Shown here piece by piece: positions 7,437-17,268 of a DNA stretch of 18,369 bases (the stretch's first letter is position 1; every line of letters starts with the position of its first letter). The notes under the pieces are model-generated. The model searched no databases. It was not told the origin of the DNA and saw only the letters and a list, made by a program, of their open reading frames with translations. This stretch comes from BM714 sp964484935. Its GTDB lineage: Bacteria > Bacillota > Clostridia > Peptostreptococcales > BM714. The stretch lies in contig CAZAFW010000031.1 of NCBI GenBank assembly GCA_964484935.1, forward strand, positions 1 to 18,369. Reading direction: 5' to 3'. Both the position numbers and the translations under genes were made by a program.

Positions 7437-9023
7437 TTGGTGGAATCGCTTAAATACATGCAGAAAATCGAAACAGGGGACCACTTGGTTCTTCTTTACG
7501 GAAATGAAAAAATAGGAGAAACTGTGGCCTCTTTCATTGCTGAGAGTCTTAATCGCAACGAAAGATGCATGTACGTAAACGGCGACACGGACACAGATGA
7601 AATGCTTGCATGCCTTTCCAAAATTATTGATGTCGACAAGGTAATAGAAAAAAAGCAGCTTTTCATACTCGACAAGTCAGAAGCCTATTCTAAAAATGGA
7701 GTTTTCGTTCCGGACAAGATGATAGATTTGCTTAAAAGCGAAAGCAGAGCTGCCACCTCAGACGGCTATTCCGGTCTTTCTGTTACCGGAGAGCTCAGTT
7801 GGGTGCTTGACTACGAAGACGGAAGGGAAAAGATTATCGAATACGAGTGGAAGCTAAACGACAGGGTTTTCAGCAATCATCCTGTTACCGCCCTATGCCG
7901 CTACAATCTGGACAAATTCACCCCAAGCATGATAAAAAGCATAATCGAGCTTCATCCCTTCATAATACATGACGGCATGATAAACGAAAATCCATACTAT
8001 GTCCAACCCGAAGGCTACCGCGACAACAAAGTTGAGGAATACGAGGTCATGTCCTGGCTTAAGAACATAAACAGCTTCACAAAAACCAAAAGCAAATTCA
8101 TTAGTGATATTGAGAAGAAGGATCGGGAGTACCATGACCTCTTCAACAGGATTCAAGACGGCATATGCGTCTCTCAGGTAGATGAATCAATAAAGCAAGT
8201 CACTATAACTAAAGCCAACAAAGCCGCCGAAAAACTGAGCGGCTTTACAACTGACGAGCTTATTGGAAAGAGCATATCGTCTCTGGATCCTACGCCCGGA
8301 TTGATGGATCTGGCGTCAACACTTCCTGTCGGTTTCGAAACAACCTTTGAAACCGAACTGCTCAAGAGTGACGGATCGTCTGTCGCTGTTGAAATAAACA
8401 CAAAACTCTACGAAGAAAACAGCAAAAGATTCATTCTGACCGTGGCAAGAGACATATCTTTAAGAAAAAAATATATGGAGGACATACTGACAACAGTAAC
8501 AAATTTCCTCGAAATACACGACGAATATACAAAAGGCCACAGCGAAAAGGTTGCCCTTCTTGCCAGGCAAACAGCAAAAGCAATGGGACTTTGCCCCGAA
8601 AAAGTCAATGAAGCTTATCTCACAGGACTTGTGCATGACATAGGCAAGATGCTCATTCCGGACGAAATACTCAATAAAGTTAAAGACCTTGACGAGCAAG
8701 AGTACGAGACGATAATGATGCATCCCGTATGGGCATACGATGCAATCAGCAAGAATGAGGAGCTTGGCGGCATAGCCAAAAACGCAAGGCACCACCACGA
8801 GCGATGGGACGGAAACGGATATCCCGACGGGCTAAAGGGAGATGAAATACCCATCATCTCGCAAATACTCATTGTAGCAGACGCATACGATGCCATGACA
8901 TCGGAAAGAACCTACAGGGATGCTATGACAAAAGAAAGGGCTATTGCAGAAATGAGAGCTTTCAATGGCACTCAGTTCCCGCCTGATATTGTCGATGTCT
9001 TCATTGAAAAGGTGTTGAAATAG
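7437..9023 (+). CDS. MEDS-PAS-HD-GYP signalling protein (likely cyclic-di-GMP phosphodiesterase)
   Basis: This 528-residue cytoplasmic protein has no membrane segment. The N-terminal MEDS domain (about 9-190; a sensory module first described in DcmR and methanogen regulators) shows 'HLVLLYGNEKIGETVASF', 'YSGLSVTGELSWVL' and 'HPFIIHDGMINENPYY'. A PAS domain follows (about 230-345, ending 'FILTVARDISLRK'). The C-terminal HD-GYP domain (about 350-528) has 'GHSEKVALLAR', 'LVHDIGKMLIP', 'HHHERWDGNGYPDG' and 'VADAYDAMTSERTYRDAM', with all metal-binding residues visible. HD-GYP enzymes hydrolyse cyclic-di-GMP, so this is probably a soluble phosphodiesterase controlled by a signal at MEDS or PAS. It is divergent from the rmuC cluster, has its own promoter and is closed by a strong terminator, so it appears to be a single-gene unit. 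The MEDS ligand is not known to me. Confidence 0.93.
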   Translation: MVESLKYMQKIETGDHLVLLYGNEKIGETVASFIAESLNRNERCMYVNGDTDTDEMLACLSKIIDVDKVIEKKQLFILDKSEAYSKNGVFVPDKMIDLLKSESRAATSDGYSGLSVTGELSWVLDYEDGREKIIEYEWKLNDRVFSNHPVTALCRYNLDKFTPSMIKSIIELHPFIIHDGMINENPYYVQPEGYRDNKVEEYEVMSWLKNINSFTKTKSKFISDIEKKDREYHDLFNRIQDGICVSQVDESIKQVTITKANKAAEKLSGFTTDELIGKSISSLDPTPGLMDLASTLPVGFETTFETELLKSDGSSVAVEINTKLYEENSKRFILTVARDISLRKKYMEDILTTVTNFLEIHDEYTKGHSEKVALLARQTAKAMGLCPEKVNEAYLTGLVHDIGKMLIPDEILNKVKDLDEQEYETIMMHPVWAYDAISKNEELGGIAKNARHHHERWDGNGYPDGLKGDEIPIISQILIVADAYDAMTSERTYRDAMTKERAIAEMRAFNGTQFPPDIVDVFIEKVLK

Positions 9024-9057
9024 TATTTCACCGGATTAATGGACTTCACCAATTTTA

Positions 9058-9107
9058 AAACAATAAAGGGCCTCAGGCTTATCAAAGCTTGAGGCCCTTT
9101 ATTGTTT
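9058..9107. terminator. Long bidirectional stem-loop terminator
   Basis: Arms of 23 bases (9058-9080 and 9085-9107) pair along their full length with one G-T wobble, around a 4-base loop, ATCA. The stem core is GGGCCTC/GAGGCCC. An A-run on the left and a T-run on the right allow termination on either strand. It ends the MEDS-PAS-HD-GYP gene 34 bases after its stop codon. The arm length and near-perfect pairing are unusual for a terminator. Confidence 0.9.
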
Positions 9108-9328
9108 GGCTAAAACTGCTTCAAATTCGGATAATTACAAAAATTCCTCTCCTTACATTACACACTTCTCCGCTTTTTCGCTGCAAAGCACATATTGCAA
9201 AAACTTCCCAAGACAAGGTCCCTGTCCCCTGTCTTGTGCTTCTTAACTTCCATTTAACCTTCCCGACAAGTTCACTTAACAAAATAGTGGCATCATATAG
9301 GCAAAAGTAAAGGATTGGAGGGATTGAA
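9108..9328. other. Intergenic stretch before the PAP2 gene
   Basis: The full gap between the HD-GYP gene and the PAP2 gene is 305 bases. After the terminator it holds pyrimidine-rich sequence, a short inverted repeat at 9209-9236 and, at its end, the GGAGGG ribosome site (9317-9322) of the PAP2 gene. No reading frame here has convincing coding character, and I see no clear promoter pair. Confidence 0.5.
9209..9236. repeat. Short inverted repeat with GGGGAC core
   Basis: Arms CAAGACA (9209-9215) and TGTCTTG (9230-9236) pair perfectly, with two more GG/CC pairs after a bulged base. On the minus strand the loop reads GGGGACAGGGACC. This resembles the GGGGACGGGGGCT loop of the stem-loop at 5181-5217, so the two could belong to one small palindromic element family. 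No T-run follows, so a terminator is not indicated. Confidence 0.45.
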
Positions 9329-9877
9329 TTGAGTGCCTTGACTAAGTTTCTAACCGGACCCGATAGACATTTGTTCGTGTGGATAAACCGGAGGATCAGA
9401 TGCGGACCGCTGGATAAATTCATGGCAATATCCACTATGCTGGGATCGACGGGTTTTGCTTTGGCAATGTCAATCATATTGCTTGCAGCCGGAAAGTTTT
9501 CGGCATCGAATGTTGGCCTTGAGGTAGCCGCCACGCTTGCCCTCAGCCAGTTGACTGTGCAGACGCTCAAACGGCTGATTGACAGGCCCCGGCCATATAT
9601 GTCTTTTGATGGCGCCATCTTCAGAAAGCCCCCCTCTTGCAGATACTCCTTCCCTTCCGGCCACACATGTGCGGCGTTCGCGATTGCGCTTCCCCTGGCA
9701 TCGGCCTACCCGGTTATTGCACCCTTCGTGCTTGGAATTGCCTGCATGGTCGGCTTGAGCCGAATTTACCTCGGATTCCATTACCCGACGGATGTGCTTG
9801 CCGGTTTTGCCATTGTGGCATACACGCATTCACATCTCCCTTTGCAACTTATGGAAACCTTGTCAGGCATGTTCTAA
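9329..9877 (+). CDS. PAP2-family membrane phosphatase
   Basis: This 182-residue integral membrane phosphatase has the three PAP2 signature motifs: KxxxxxxRP (K81, R88, P89), PSGH (109-112) and SRx5HxxxD (S144, R145, H151, D155). H112, H151 and D155 are the expected catalytic residues. Hydrophobic segments lie at about 33-54, 66-80, 113-127, 128-143 and 155-165. The family removes phosphate from lipid phosphates such as phosphatidic acid, phosphatidylglycerol phosphate or undecaprenyl pyrophosphate on the outer membrane face; the substrate here is not decided by sequence. The start is a TTG at 9329, 6 bases after GGAGGG. The gene ends 70 bases before a glycosyltransferase gene on the same strand with no terminator between, so the two are probably co-transcribed. 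Confidence 0.92.
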   Translation: MSALTKFLTGPDRHLFVWINRRIRCGPLDKFMAISTMLGSTGFALAMSIILLAAGKFSASNVGLEVAATLALSQLTVQTLKRLIDRPRPYMSFDGAIFRKPPSCRYSFPSGHTCAAFAIALPLASAYPVIAPFVLGIACMVGLSRIYLGFHYPTDVLAGFAIVAYTHSHLPLQLMETLSGMF

Positions 9878-9947
9878 AATTCCGTGCATAATGTCCCAAT
9901 TACAAAATCAATGTCTCTCGAATACAAACCGAAAGGGGTAATGGCAG

Positions 9948-11096
9948 TTGAAAATTGCAATATTCACAGACACATACCATCCGGAAATAAACGGGGTCAC
10001 AAAGACTCTGGACAAAATGAAGGAATCCATGGACAAAAAAGGCATTGAGTATATTTTCTTTGCACCCGGAGAAGCTCCTTTCGAGGGAGAGGTTGCAAAT
10101 GTTTCTTTCTTTACAAGCTTTAGATTCTTTGCTTATCCGCAGTGCCGCATAGCTTTGCCTGACTACGGCGCTGTGAAAAAGCGTCTCGACGATTTCAAGC
10201 CTGACATAATACACCTGACTACCCCCTTTATAATTGGACTTAGCGGACTCCGGTACGCAAAAGAGAACGGAATACCCCACACGGCAACCTTCCACACCGA
10301 TTTTCCCGAATATCTCGATCACTACGGCTTTGGCGTTCTCAAGAGCGGAGCATGGCAATTCCTGAGATGGTTCCACGACAGCACCGACATTAACTTCGCC
10401 CCATCCTCGCAGACAATGGAAAAAATGCGGAGCAAGGGAATAGAAAGACTGGGGCTTTGGAAAAGGGGAATTGAAAAGCATCGCTTCAACCCTGGGTTCA
10501 GAGACGAAAGCCTTAGGGAAAGCTGGGTCGAAGAAGGCGATGTATGCCTCCTCCATGTGGGCAGGCTGGCAAAGGAAAAGGAGCTTGATGTATTAATGGG
10601 GGCAGTTGGAATACTTAACGAAAAAGGCGTCAGATTCAAGCTTGTGATTGTGGGCGACGGTCCCATGAGAAGCCAAATGGAGGACCTTGGTCACAAAAAT
10701 GTAGTCTTCTGCGGATACATGACCGGCGACTCTCTCAGCCGCTGCTACGCATCATCGGACGTATTCTGCTTTACCTCCGGAACGGAAACTTACGGAAATG
10801 TACTGCTTGAGGCAATGGCCTCAGGACTTCCAGCCGTTTCTGTAACAGATGGCGGAGCCGGTGAAAATGTGATTGACGGAATCAACAGCCTAGCTTTCGA
10901 AAGAGGCTCCTCAAGGGACATGGCTGAAAAACTCGAAAAAATAATAATGGACGAAACACTGAGAAAGCGCCTTTCAAATGGAGCCATAAACCATGTTTCC
11001 GGCAAGGATTGGGGAAAAGTCTTCGACGGGCTTTTTTCAAAGTACAAAGACCTTGCAAACCAGAAACGGGACAAGAGCGAGAGGTCCGCATCATAG
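9948..11096 (+). CDS. Glycosyltransferase family 4 (GT-B fold)
   Basis: This 382-residue enzyme is a nucleotide-sugar-dependent retaining glycosyltransferase. The N-terminus, 'MKIAIFTDTYHPEINGVTKTL', is the classic GT4 acceptor-side opening. The donor-side half has 'LLHVGRLAKEKELD' (H203, R206, K211), 'LVIVGDGPMRSQME' and the EX7E motif 'ETYGNVLLE' (E280, E288) followed by 'ASGLPAVS'. No signal peptide or membrane helix is present, so it is probably a peripheral protein at the inner face of the membrane. The closest relatives by motif look like the diacylglycerol glucosyltransferase, MgtA and PimB-type mannosyltransferase group, but the sugar and acceptor cannot be fixed from sequence. The start is TTG at 9948, with AAGGGG 9 bases upstream; an ATG at 9941 is out of frame. 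It is paired with the PAP2 gene and ends before a stem-loop terminator. Confidence 0.93.
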   Translation: MKIAIFTDTYHPEINGVTKTLDKMKESMDKKGIEYIFFAPGEAPFEGEVANVSFFTSFRFFAYPQCRIALPDYGAVKKRLDDFKPDIIHLTTPFIIGLSGLRYAKENGIPHTATFHTDFPEYLDHYGFGVLKSGAWQFLRWFHDSTDINFAPSSQTMEKMRSKGIERLGLWKRGIEKHRFNPGFRDESLRESWVEEGDVCLLHVGRLAKEKELDVLMGAVGILNEKGVRFKLVIVGDGPMRSQMEDLGHKNVVFCGYMTGDSLSRCYASSDVFCFTSGTETYGNVLLEAMASGLPAVSVTDGGAGENVIDGINSLAFERGSSRDMAEKLEKIIMDETLRKRLSNGAINHVSGKDWGKVFDGLFSKYKDLANQKRDKSERSAS

Positions 11097-11100
11097 CACC

Positions 11101-11119
11101 GGGTTTGCACGGGTTTGCA
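11101..11119 (+). repeat. Tandem copy of a 9-base unit
   Basis: GGGTTTGCA occurs at 11101-11109 and again at 11111-11119, separated by one C. It lies just after the stop codon of the glycosyltransferase gene. Two copies only; it may be chance or a replication-slippage trace. No function is suggested. Confidence 0.4.
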
Positions 11120-11180
11120 AATGTGGATTAAGCGGAACTGAAAAAAAGATTAAGGCAAAATCCCAATTCAAATAATCTTC

Positions 11181-11221
11181 ACAAACCGGCTCCCGCGGCA
11201 AGAGGGCGCCGGTTTGTTTTT
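11181..11221 (+). terminator. Rho-independent terminator after the PAP2-GT4 pair
   Basis: Ten-base arms ACAAACCGGC (11181-11190) and GCCGGTTTGT (11208-11217) pair perfectly, and CCC/GGG inside the 17-base loop can extend the fold. A T-run follows (11217-11221). It lies 84 bases after the glycosyltransferase stop codon and separates this unit from katG. Confidence 0.8.
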
Positions 11222-11254
11222 GCCAGTGATAGGCATTTCTTGAAGTCCATTTCG

Positions 11255-11283
11255 TTTAATCCCTGCCGCTTCGGGTAAATAAT
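11255..11283 (+). promoter_or_regulatory. Possible katG promoter
   Basis: AATAAT (11278-11283) lies 17 bases after TTTAAT (11255-11260). The -10 matches five of six consensus bases, but the -35 matches only three, so it would need an activator or is not the real promoter. A transcript from here would start near 11290, immediately before the inverted repeat at 11293-11309. Confidence 0.3.
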
Positions 11284-11292
11284 CGAATGTAC

Positions 11293-11309
11293 ATAAATCA
11301 TTGATATAT
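11293..11309. promoter_or_regulatory. Near-palindrome upstream of katG, possible operator
   Basis: ATAAATCA-T-TGATATAT has arms of 8 bases around one central base, with 7 of 8 positions pairing. It ends four bases before the AAAGGAG ribosome site of katG. The geometry resembles Fur/PerR-family operators (7-1-7), but the base pattern does not match the PerR or Fur consensus as I know them. It is a plausible repressor site, or a chance AT-rich symmetry. Confidence 0.35.
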
Positions 11310-11327
11310 TTCGAAAGGAGCGACAAA

Positions 11328-13523
<2,196 letters not shown>

Positions 13524-13550
13524 AAATTTACGGACGGAAACCATAAGTCA

Positions 13551-13589
13551 AAAAGGGAGCATCCCCATCAATCCGGGATGCTCCCTTTT
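13551..13589. terminator. Bidirectional terminator between katG and the YhaN-like gene
   Basis: Perfect 15-bp arms (13551-13565 and 13575-13589; core GGGAGCATCCC) enclose a 9-base loop. A-runs on the left and T-runs on the right serve both strands. It sits between two convergent genes and ends both transcripts. Confidence 0.92.
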
Positions 13590-13602
13590 GCCGCTTTTCA
13601 CT

Positions 13603-16023
13603 CTACATTTTTATGATGTTTCCCCCAAGCTCTTTTGCGGTGTCCGGGTTGCAGGTGGTGAATATGACCTGGTGGTCTTTGGAGAAGGCCTTTATAAGCT
13701 CCACAGCCCTTTCCTTTCTTTCAGGGTCCATGTCGACCAGGCAGTCGTCGAGCACCAGAAAGCCCTTGTCACCCTTTAGTATGTTTTCAAGAATTGCCAG
13801 CCTGAGAGCAAGGGCAACCGAGTCGTATGTTCCCGATGAAAGCAGTTCGACCGGCATGGGCGTTTCAGAGTTGCCGCTTATTGCGAAGTCGAGATTGTCC
13901 TCTATGCCGGACACCTTGTAGGCATCTTTTGTTAAAACCGAAAGATGCCTCGAAAAAGCTTCCATCACAGGCTTGAAGGAATCCTTGTCCATGCTGTTTT
14001 TGGTGGATTCGAAAGCCCTCTTGATCTCGATCATTTTTTTTGCCCTGTGAAGGCTTTTTTCGAATTTTATTTCCTCATCCCTGTAAATGCCCGACAGCTC
14101 CTCATATGTCAATTCAGGCTTTTCGCTTTCAAGTTCGTAGTATTTGTCCTTAAGGTCCAAAATTGAAGCCGACTCTTCTTCGTAGGCTTTTCTTGTGTCC
14201 GAAAGCTCCTTCAAAAAGTCCCCGGCGGATGCAAAACCCTCGGGCAGAGGGGCGATCTTTTCCATTTGCCTCACGATTTCCCCGGCTTCCATCTTAGCAT
14301 GCATGGTCCTGTCAAACAGTCCATCCATGTCTCCGTAGGCTTGCGTCCATTTGCCGACATCCCTTTTTGCCAAATCCTCTTCCGACTTCAGTTCGACGCC
14401 CTTTTCGTTCGTGTCGGTGTACTCAATGCCTATCTCGGCCAATTCCCTTATCTTGCTGAAATCGCCCAAGGCCGAAATTCGGCTTGTAAGCTCCTCCCTG
14501 CTCTCACCGTCTAGGAGCTCCTCTATTTGACCCAGTCCGCCTTCAATCTCTTTCTTCGTTTCCTCTATGCGCCTGAGCATCGAACGGGCGCACTCTATGT
14601 CCTTTGCCCCTATTCCCGCCAGAAGCTTTGCAAGCCTCTCTTTGCCTTCGATGTACTTTCGCCTCAATTCAGCAAAATCCATCTCGCCTGACTTTATCTC
14701 CAAAATCCCTATGCTTTCGCTCTCTATCCTTATATATCCGTTGGCTCTTATCTCTTCTCCTTCAGCCATTTCAGAAGGCTCTTTTAGATCCCTTGCCGCA
14801 AAAAGCCGGACTCCGCTCTTGATGCCGGTGGCCTTTGCAAACATCGTCCCCGCTTCCATCTTGGCCTTGGCGGTCGCAATTTCTCGCGACAAGCGTTCGA
14901 GCTCGTCAATATCCCTCTTTGAGACCTCCGTCATGGAGCCCAGGGCCTTTCGGCCTGAATCTATCTTTTCCTCAATCCTCTCTATCCTGCCCAGCCTTCT
15001 TTCGAGTATGCGCTTCTCTTCTACCTTTCCGGCCTTTTCCTTTTCCTTCTCAAGTTCAGCCCGCCTCTTGCCCAGCTCTTTTATCTCCTTTTCAAGCTGC
15101 TCCAGCCTGAGCTCTTTTTTCGGCCACTCCCTGCTGGTTTCAACAAGTTCCGCCATCTCTTTTTTTAGGGTCCCGAGTTTGGGCTCAAGCTCCATGCGCT
15201 TGTGGACATCCTGCTCCAGCCCCGACATGCTTTCCTTATTCTTCTTTATCTCCGAAACCCTCTCCTCGGCCTCTTCAATTTCAGAAATAATCTTCTCGGT
15301 CTTCTGCTCGATCTCCAGGGCTGACTGCATTTGCCTCTTTGCGTTCTCCTTATTGTAGAAATGCGTGACTATCTCGCCCAAGCCGTTTGAGTAGGGATTG
15401 TTTATTCCCCTGTTGTTTTCCGGATACTCCTTATCCATATCCCATCTTCCGGTGAGTGATTTTATCTCGCTGTCTATCTTTCTGCCGAGGTCCCCTAGCG
15501 ATATTCCTTCAAGCTCCATGATCGCCTTCCTCAGCAGAGACCCGACTTCGTCGGTGGCTTGCCTGTTTTTGATGATATTTTCAATGGCTGACTTTATGAG
15601 CTTTTGATTGGAGAAAACTATGCTCCTGTAGGTTCCTTGCCCGAATCCCAGTATTGCTGAAAGCGCCTGCTCAATTGCCTCTTCGTCCCTCAGTATTCCC
15701 GAGTCCGGCAGCACCAGCTCCGACGACATGGCAGCGCCCCATTCCTTTTTGAGCACATATTTTTCTTCCCCTCTCGAAACGACAAGCTCGCCGTCTATGC
15801 TGTCCCCCGATGAAAGGGGCATGAATTTTTTCCGAAACTCCCTGTCGGAAGTCTTCTTGTTTCCGATATTGCTCGATTTGAACAGCACCGAATACATGCC
15901 CTCCACCAGGGTGCTCTTGCCGGCCTCGTTGGGACCGATAACGACATTCAAGTTGTCCCCGAAATCCACCGTCTTGTCCGCTATTCCGGCAAACCTCTTG
16001 CAGCTGTATCTTCTGATTATCAT
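13603..16023 (-). CDS. SbcC/YhaN-like coiled-coil ATPase without a zinc hook
   Basis: This 806-residue ABC-type ATPase is of the SMC/Rad50 class. Walker A is 'GPNEAGKST' (30-38, K36). The C-terminal half has the signature 'LSSGTYDSVALALRLA' and Walker B 'FLVLDDCLVDMD' (D759, D760). Aspartate in place of the usual catalytic glutamate, and 'SGT' for 'SGGE', fit the YhaN side of the family better than classical SbcC. Two long coiled-coil arms (about 220-390 and 450-700) flank a strand-rich segment at about 391-450 ('ANGYIRIESESIGILEIKSG'). No CxxC zinc-hook motif is present. It overlaps the Mre11-like gene by 4 bases (ATGA), and its ribosome site GGAGG (16031-16035) lies inside that gene, so translation is coupled. 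The pair should form an ATP-driven nuclease for DNA ends or damaged DNA; YhaN itself is poorly studied. Confidence 0.9.
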   Translation of the reverse strand: MIIRRYSCKRFAGIADKTVDFGDNLNVVIGPNEAGKSTLVEGMYSVLFKSSNIGNKKTSDREFRKKFMPLSSGDSIDGELVVSRGEEKYVLKKEWGAAMSSELVLPDSGILRDEEAIEQALSAILGFGQGTYRSIVFSNQKLIKSAIENIIKNRQATDEVGSLLRKAIMELEGISLGDLGRKIDSEIKSLTGRWDMDKEYPENNRGINNPYSNGLGEIVTHFYNKENAKRQMQSALEIEQKTEKIISEIEEAEERVSEIKKNKESMSGLEQDVHKRMELEPKLGTLKKEMAELVETSREWPKKELRLEQLEKEIKELGKRRAELEKEKEKAGKVEEKRILERRLGRIERIEEKIDSGRKALGSMTEVSKRDIDELERLSREIATAKAKMEAGTMFAKATGIKSGVRLFAARDLKEPSEMAEGEEIRANGYIRIESESIGILEIKSGEMDFAELRRKYIEGKERLAKLLAGIGAKDIECARSMLRRIEETKKEIEGGLGQIEELLDGESREELTSRISALGDFSKIRELAEIGIEYTDTNEKGVELKSEEDLAKRDVGKWTQAYGDMDGLFDRTMHAKMEAGEIVRQMEKIAPLPEGFASAGDFLKELSDTRKAYEEESASILDLKDKYYELESEKPELTYEELSGIYRDEEIKFEKSLHRAKKMIEIKRAFESTKNSMDKDSFKPVMEAFSRHLSVLTKDAYKVSGIEDNLDFAISGNSETPMPVELLSSGTYDSVALALRLAILENILKGDKGFLVLDDCLVDMDPERKERAVELIKAFSKDHQVIFTTCNPDTAKELGGNIIKM

Positions 16024-17132
16024 TTTTTCACCTCCAGAACAAGCTCGTAGGCCATTCTCAGAGCTTCCTCGTCGTCCGCAAGCAGGGAGAGGAACCTTTG
16101 CGGGAATGAGCCTTCCGAGAACTCGCCGGATATCTTTTCCCGCGTTATCCTCGCGCCCAGGTCCGAATCGTCGGCTATGAGGCAGGCAAGTTCCTCCTCC
16201 AGCCTTTCATACAGATTAAGCCTTTCCCTCAGGACGTCCTCGTCGACCCTGCCCGTCAGACTCAGCCTCGCGACAGTCTTTTCGCCCTTGCCTCCCAGCA
16301 GACTTCTCTCTATCTTTTCATAATCTCCGCTTTCCTTAACCTCGGCCTCAATGTCGACAAAACGGAATATCCCAGTTTCTACGGCATCCGCGGAAACCTT
16401 CTTGTGCTCGTCCACACTTATTATCCAGGCGCTTCCACCGTGCCTGCAGTCGAGCCCGTCCGGCTCCGGCGTTCCGGGATTGAAAACCTTTCCGCCCGTC
16501 CTTCCTGTTCCGGCCGGATACTTGACATGGGTGTGCCCCAAAAGGCATAGGTCGACAGGAAGCTTCTCTAGCTCATCCATCTCCATAGGGAAATACTCTC
16601 CGTCAAGGTCCGGGGAAACTCCGCCTATGGAGCCGTGGGCGATTGCAATGTTAAGCATTGCCTCGTCCATCACGCAATCCTTTATCCAGCCTATGTTGTT
16701 TGTCCCCGAATGCTTGGAGCGGCAGGGCGCCGGATATAAAACGGCATCGACATCAAAGTCTCCAAGCGGATACGGCCTCTCCTCGGCCGCAAAGACAATC
16801 TTCTCCAGCGCAAGTCCCTTGAAGCTGTTCCAGAGCTGGACCATCTCATTTTCAAAATCGTGGTTGCCCGGCAAAACGACAACGCACTCCCCCTGGAAAG
16901 ACTCCAGTATGGAAACAACTCTGTTTATGTCCGTTTTCCGTATGCCGGTGGTCTTGTGGAAGAGGTCGCCCGCAATGACAAACAAGTTGCATTTCTCCCT
17001 GTTGGCCGCATCAACCATTACCCTTAATACATCGACCCTGGCCTGGCTGAGCATGGTCCTTGCCGGCTCAGGGTAATTGCTGAATTTCATCCCTATGTGC
17101 AAATCTGCTGTATGGAAAATTTTTATTGGCAT
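16020..17132 (-). CDS. Mre11/SbcD/YhaO-like metallophosphoesterase (DNA exonuclease)
   Basis: This 370-residue nuclease is the partner of the downstream coiled-coil ATPase. The ATG at 17130-17132 is chosen because the protein then opens with the standard 'MPIKIFHTADLHIG' and GGTGG lies just upstream; an in-frame TTG at 17219 would add 29 unrelated residues. All five metal-binding motifs of the Mre11 family are visible: D10/H12 (ADLH), D56 (GDLFH), N90-H91-D92 (GNHD), H166 (AHG) and H200/H202 (GHTH). The C-terminal part (about 240-370) is charged and probably binds the ATPase. Manganese-dependent Mre11/SbcD enzymes cut double-strand ends and hairpins. Classical SbcD and the Bacillus protein YhaO share these motifs; pairing with a hookless ATPase favours the YhaO type. 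It is the first gene of the two-gene unit. Confidence 0.93.
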   Translation of the reverse strand: MPIKIFHTADLHIGMKFSNYPEPARTMLSQARVDVLRVMVDAANREKCNLFVIAGDLFHKTTGIRKTDINRVVSILESFQGECVVVLPGNHDFENEMVQLWNSFKGLALEKIVFAAEERPYPLGDFDVDAVLYPAPCRSKHSGTNNIGWIKDCVMDEAMLNIAIAHGSIGGVSPDLDGEYFPMEMDELEKLPVDLCLLGHTHVKYPAGTGRTGGKVFNPGTPEPDGLDCRHGGSAWIISVDEHKKVSADAVETGIFRFVDIEAEVKESGDYEKIERSLLGGKGEKTVARLSLTGRVDEDVLRERLNLYERLEEELACLIADDSDLGARITREKISGEFSEGSFPQRFLSLLADDEEALRMAYELVLEVKK

Positions 17133-17239
17133 GTTAATCCACCCCCGGGTTACTATTTCTATTTTGCAGAGCCTTCTTCCTTCCCTTTCCGAAATGATTT
17201 TATCGTGCTTCAAAAGCAATATAACCCCCCTGCTTTCTG

Positions 17240-17268
17240 TTTACATTATTTCAACATAGTGCTATTAT
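17240..17268 (+). promoter_or_regulatory. Promoter of the split-permease genes
   Basis: TTTACA (17240-17245) and TATTAT (17263-17268) are separated by exactly 17 bases, each matching five of six consensus positions. Transcription would start near 17275, giving a leader of about 38 bases before the ATG at 17313. It overlaps the opposing -10 of the nuclease unit. Confidence 0.65.

Noticed and set aside
9121..9666. Minus-strand 181-residue open frame across the intergenic gap and the PAP2 gene
   Set aside because: It lies mostly antisense to the PAP2 gene, which has every family motif. It has no ribosome site and no recognisable domain.
9948..10556. Minus-strand 218-residue open frame (9900-10556) antisense to the glycosyltransferase
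   Set aside because: The GT4 frame has all the expected motifs, and the antisense frame has no recognisable feature.
14567..15358. Plus-strand 263-residue serine-rich open frame
   Set aside because: It is antisense to the coiled-coil region of the YhaN-like gene; the Ser/Leu/Phe-rich composition is what reversed Glu/Lys/Arg-rich codons give.
16351..17076. Plus-strand 241-residue open frame
   Set aside because: It is antisense to the Mre11-like nuclease, whose metal-binding motifs are all in place. It has no ribosome site.
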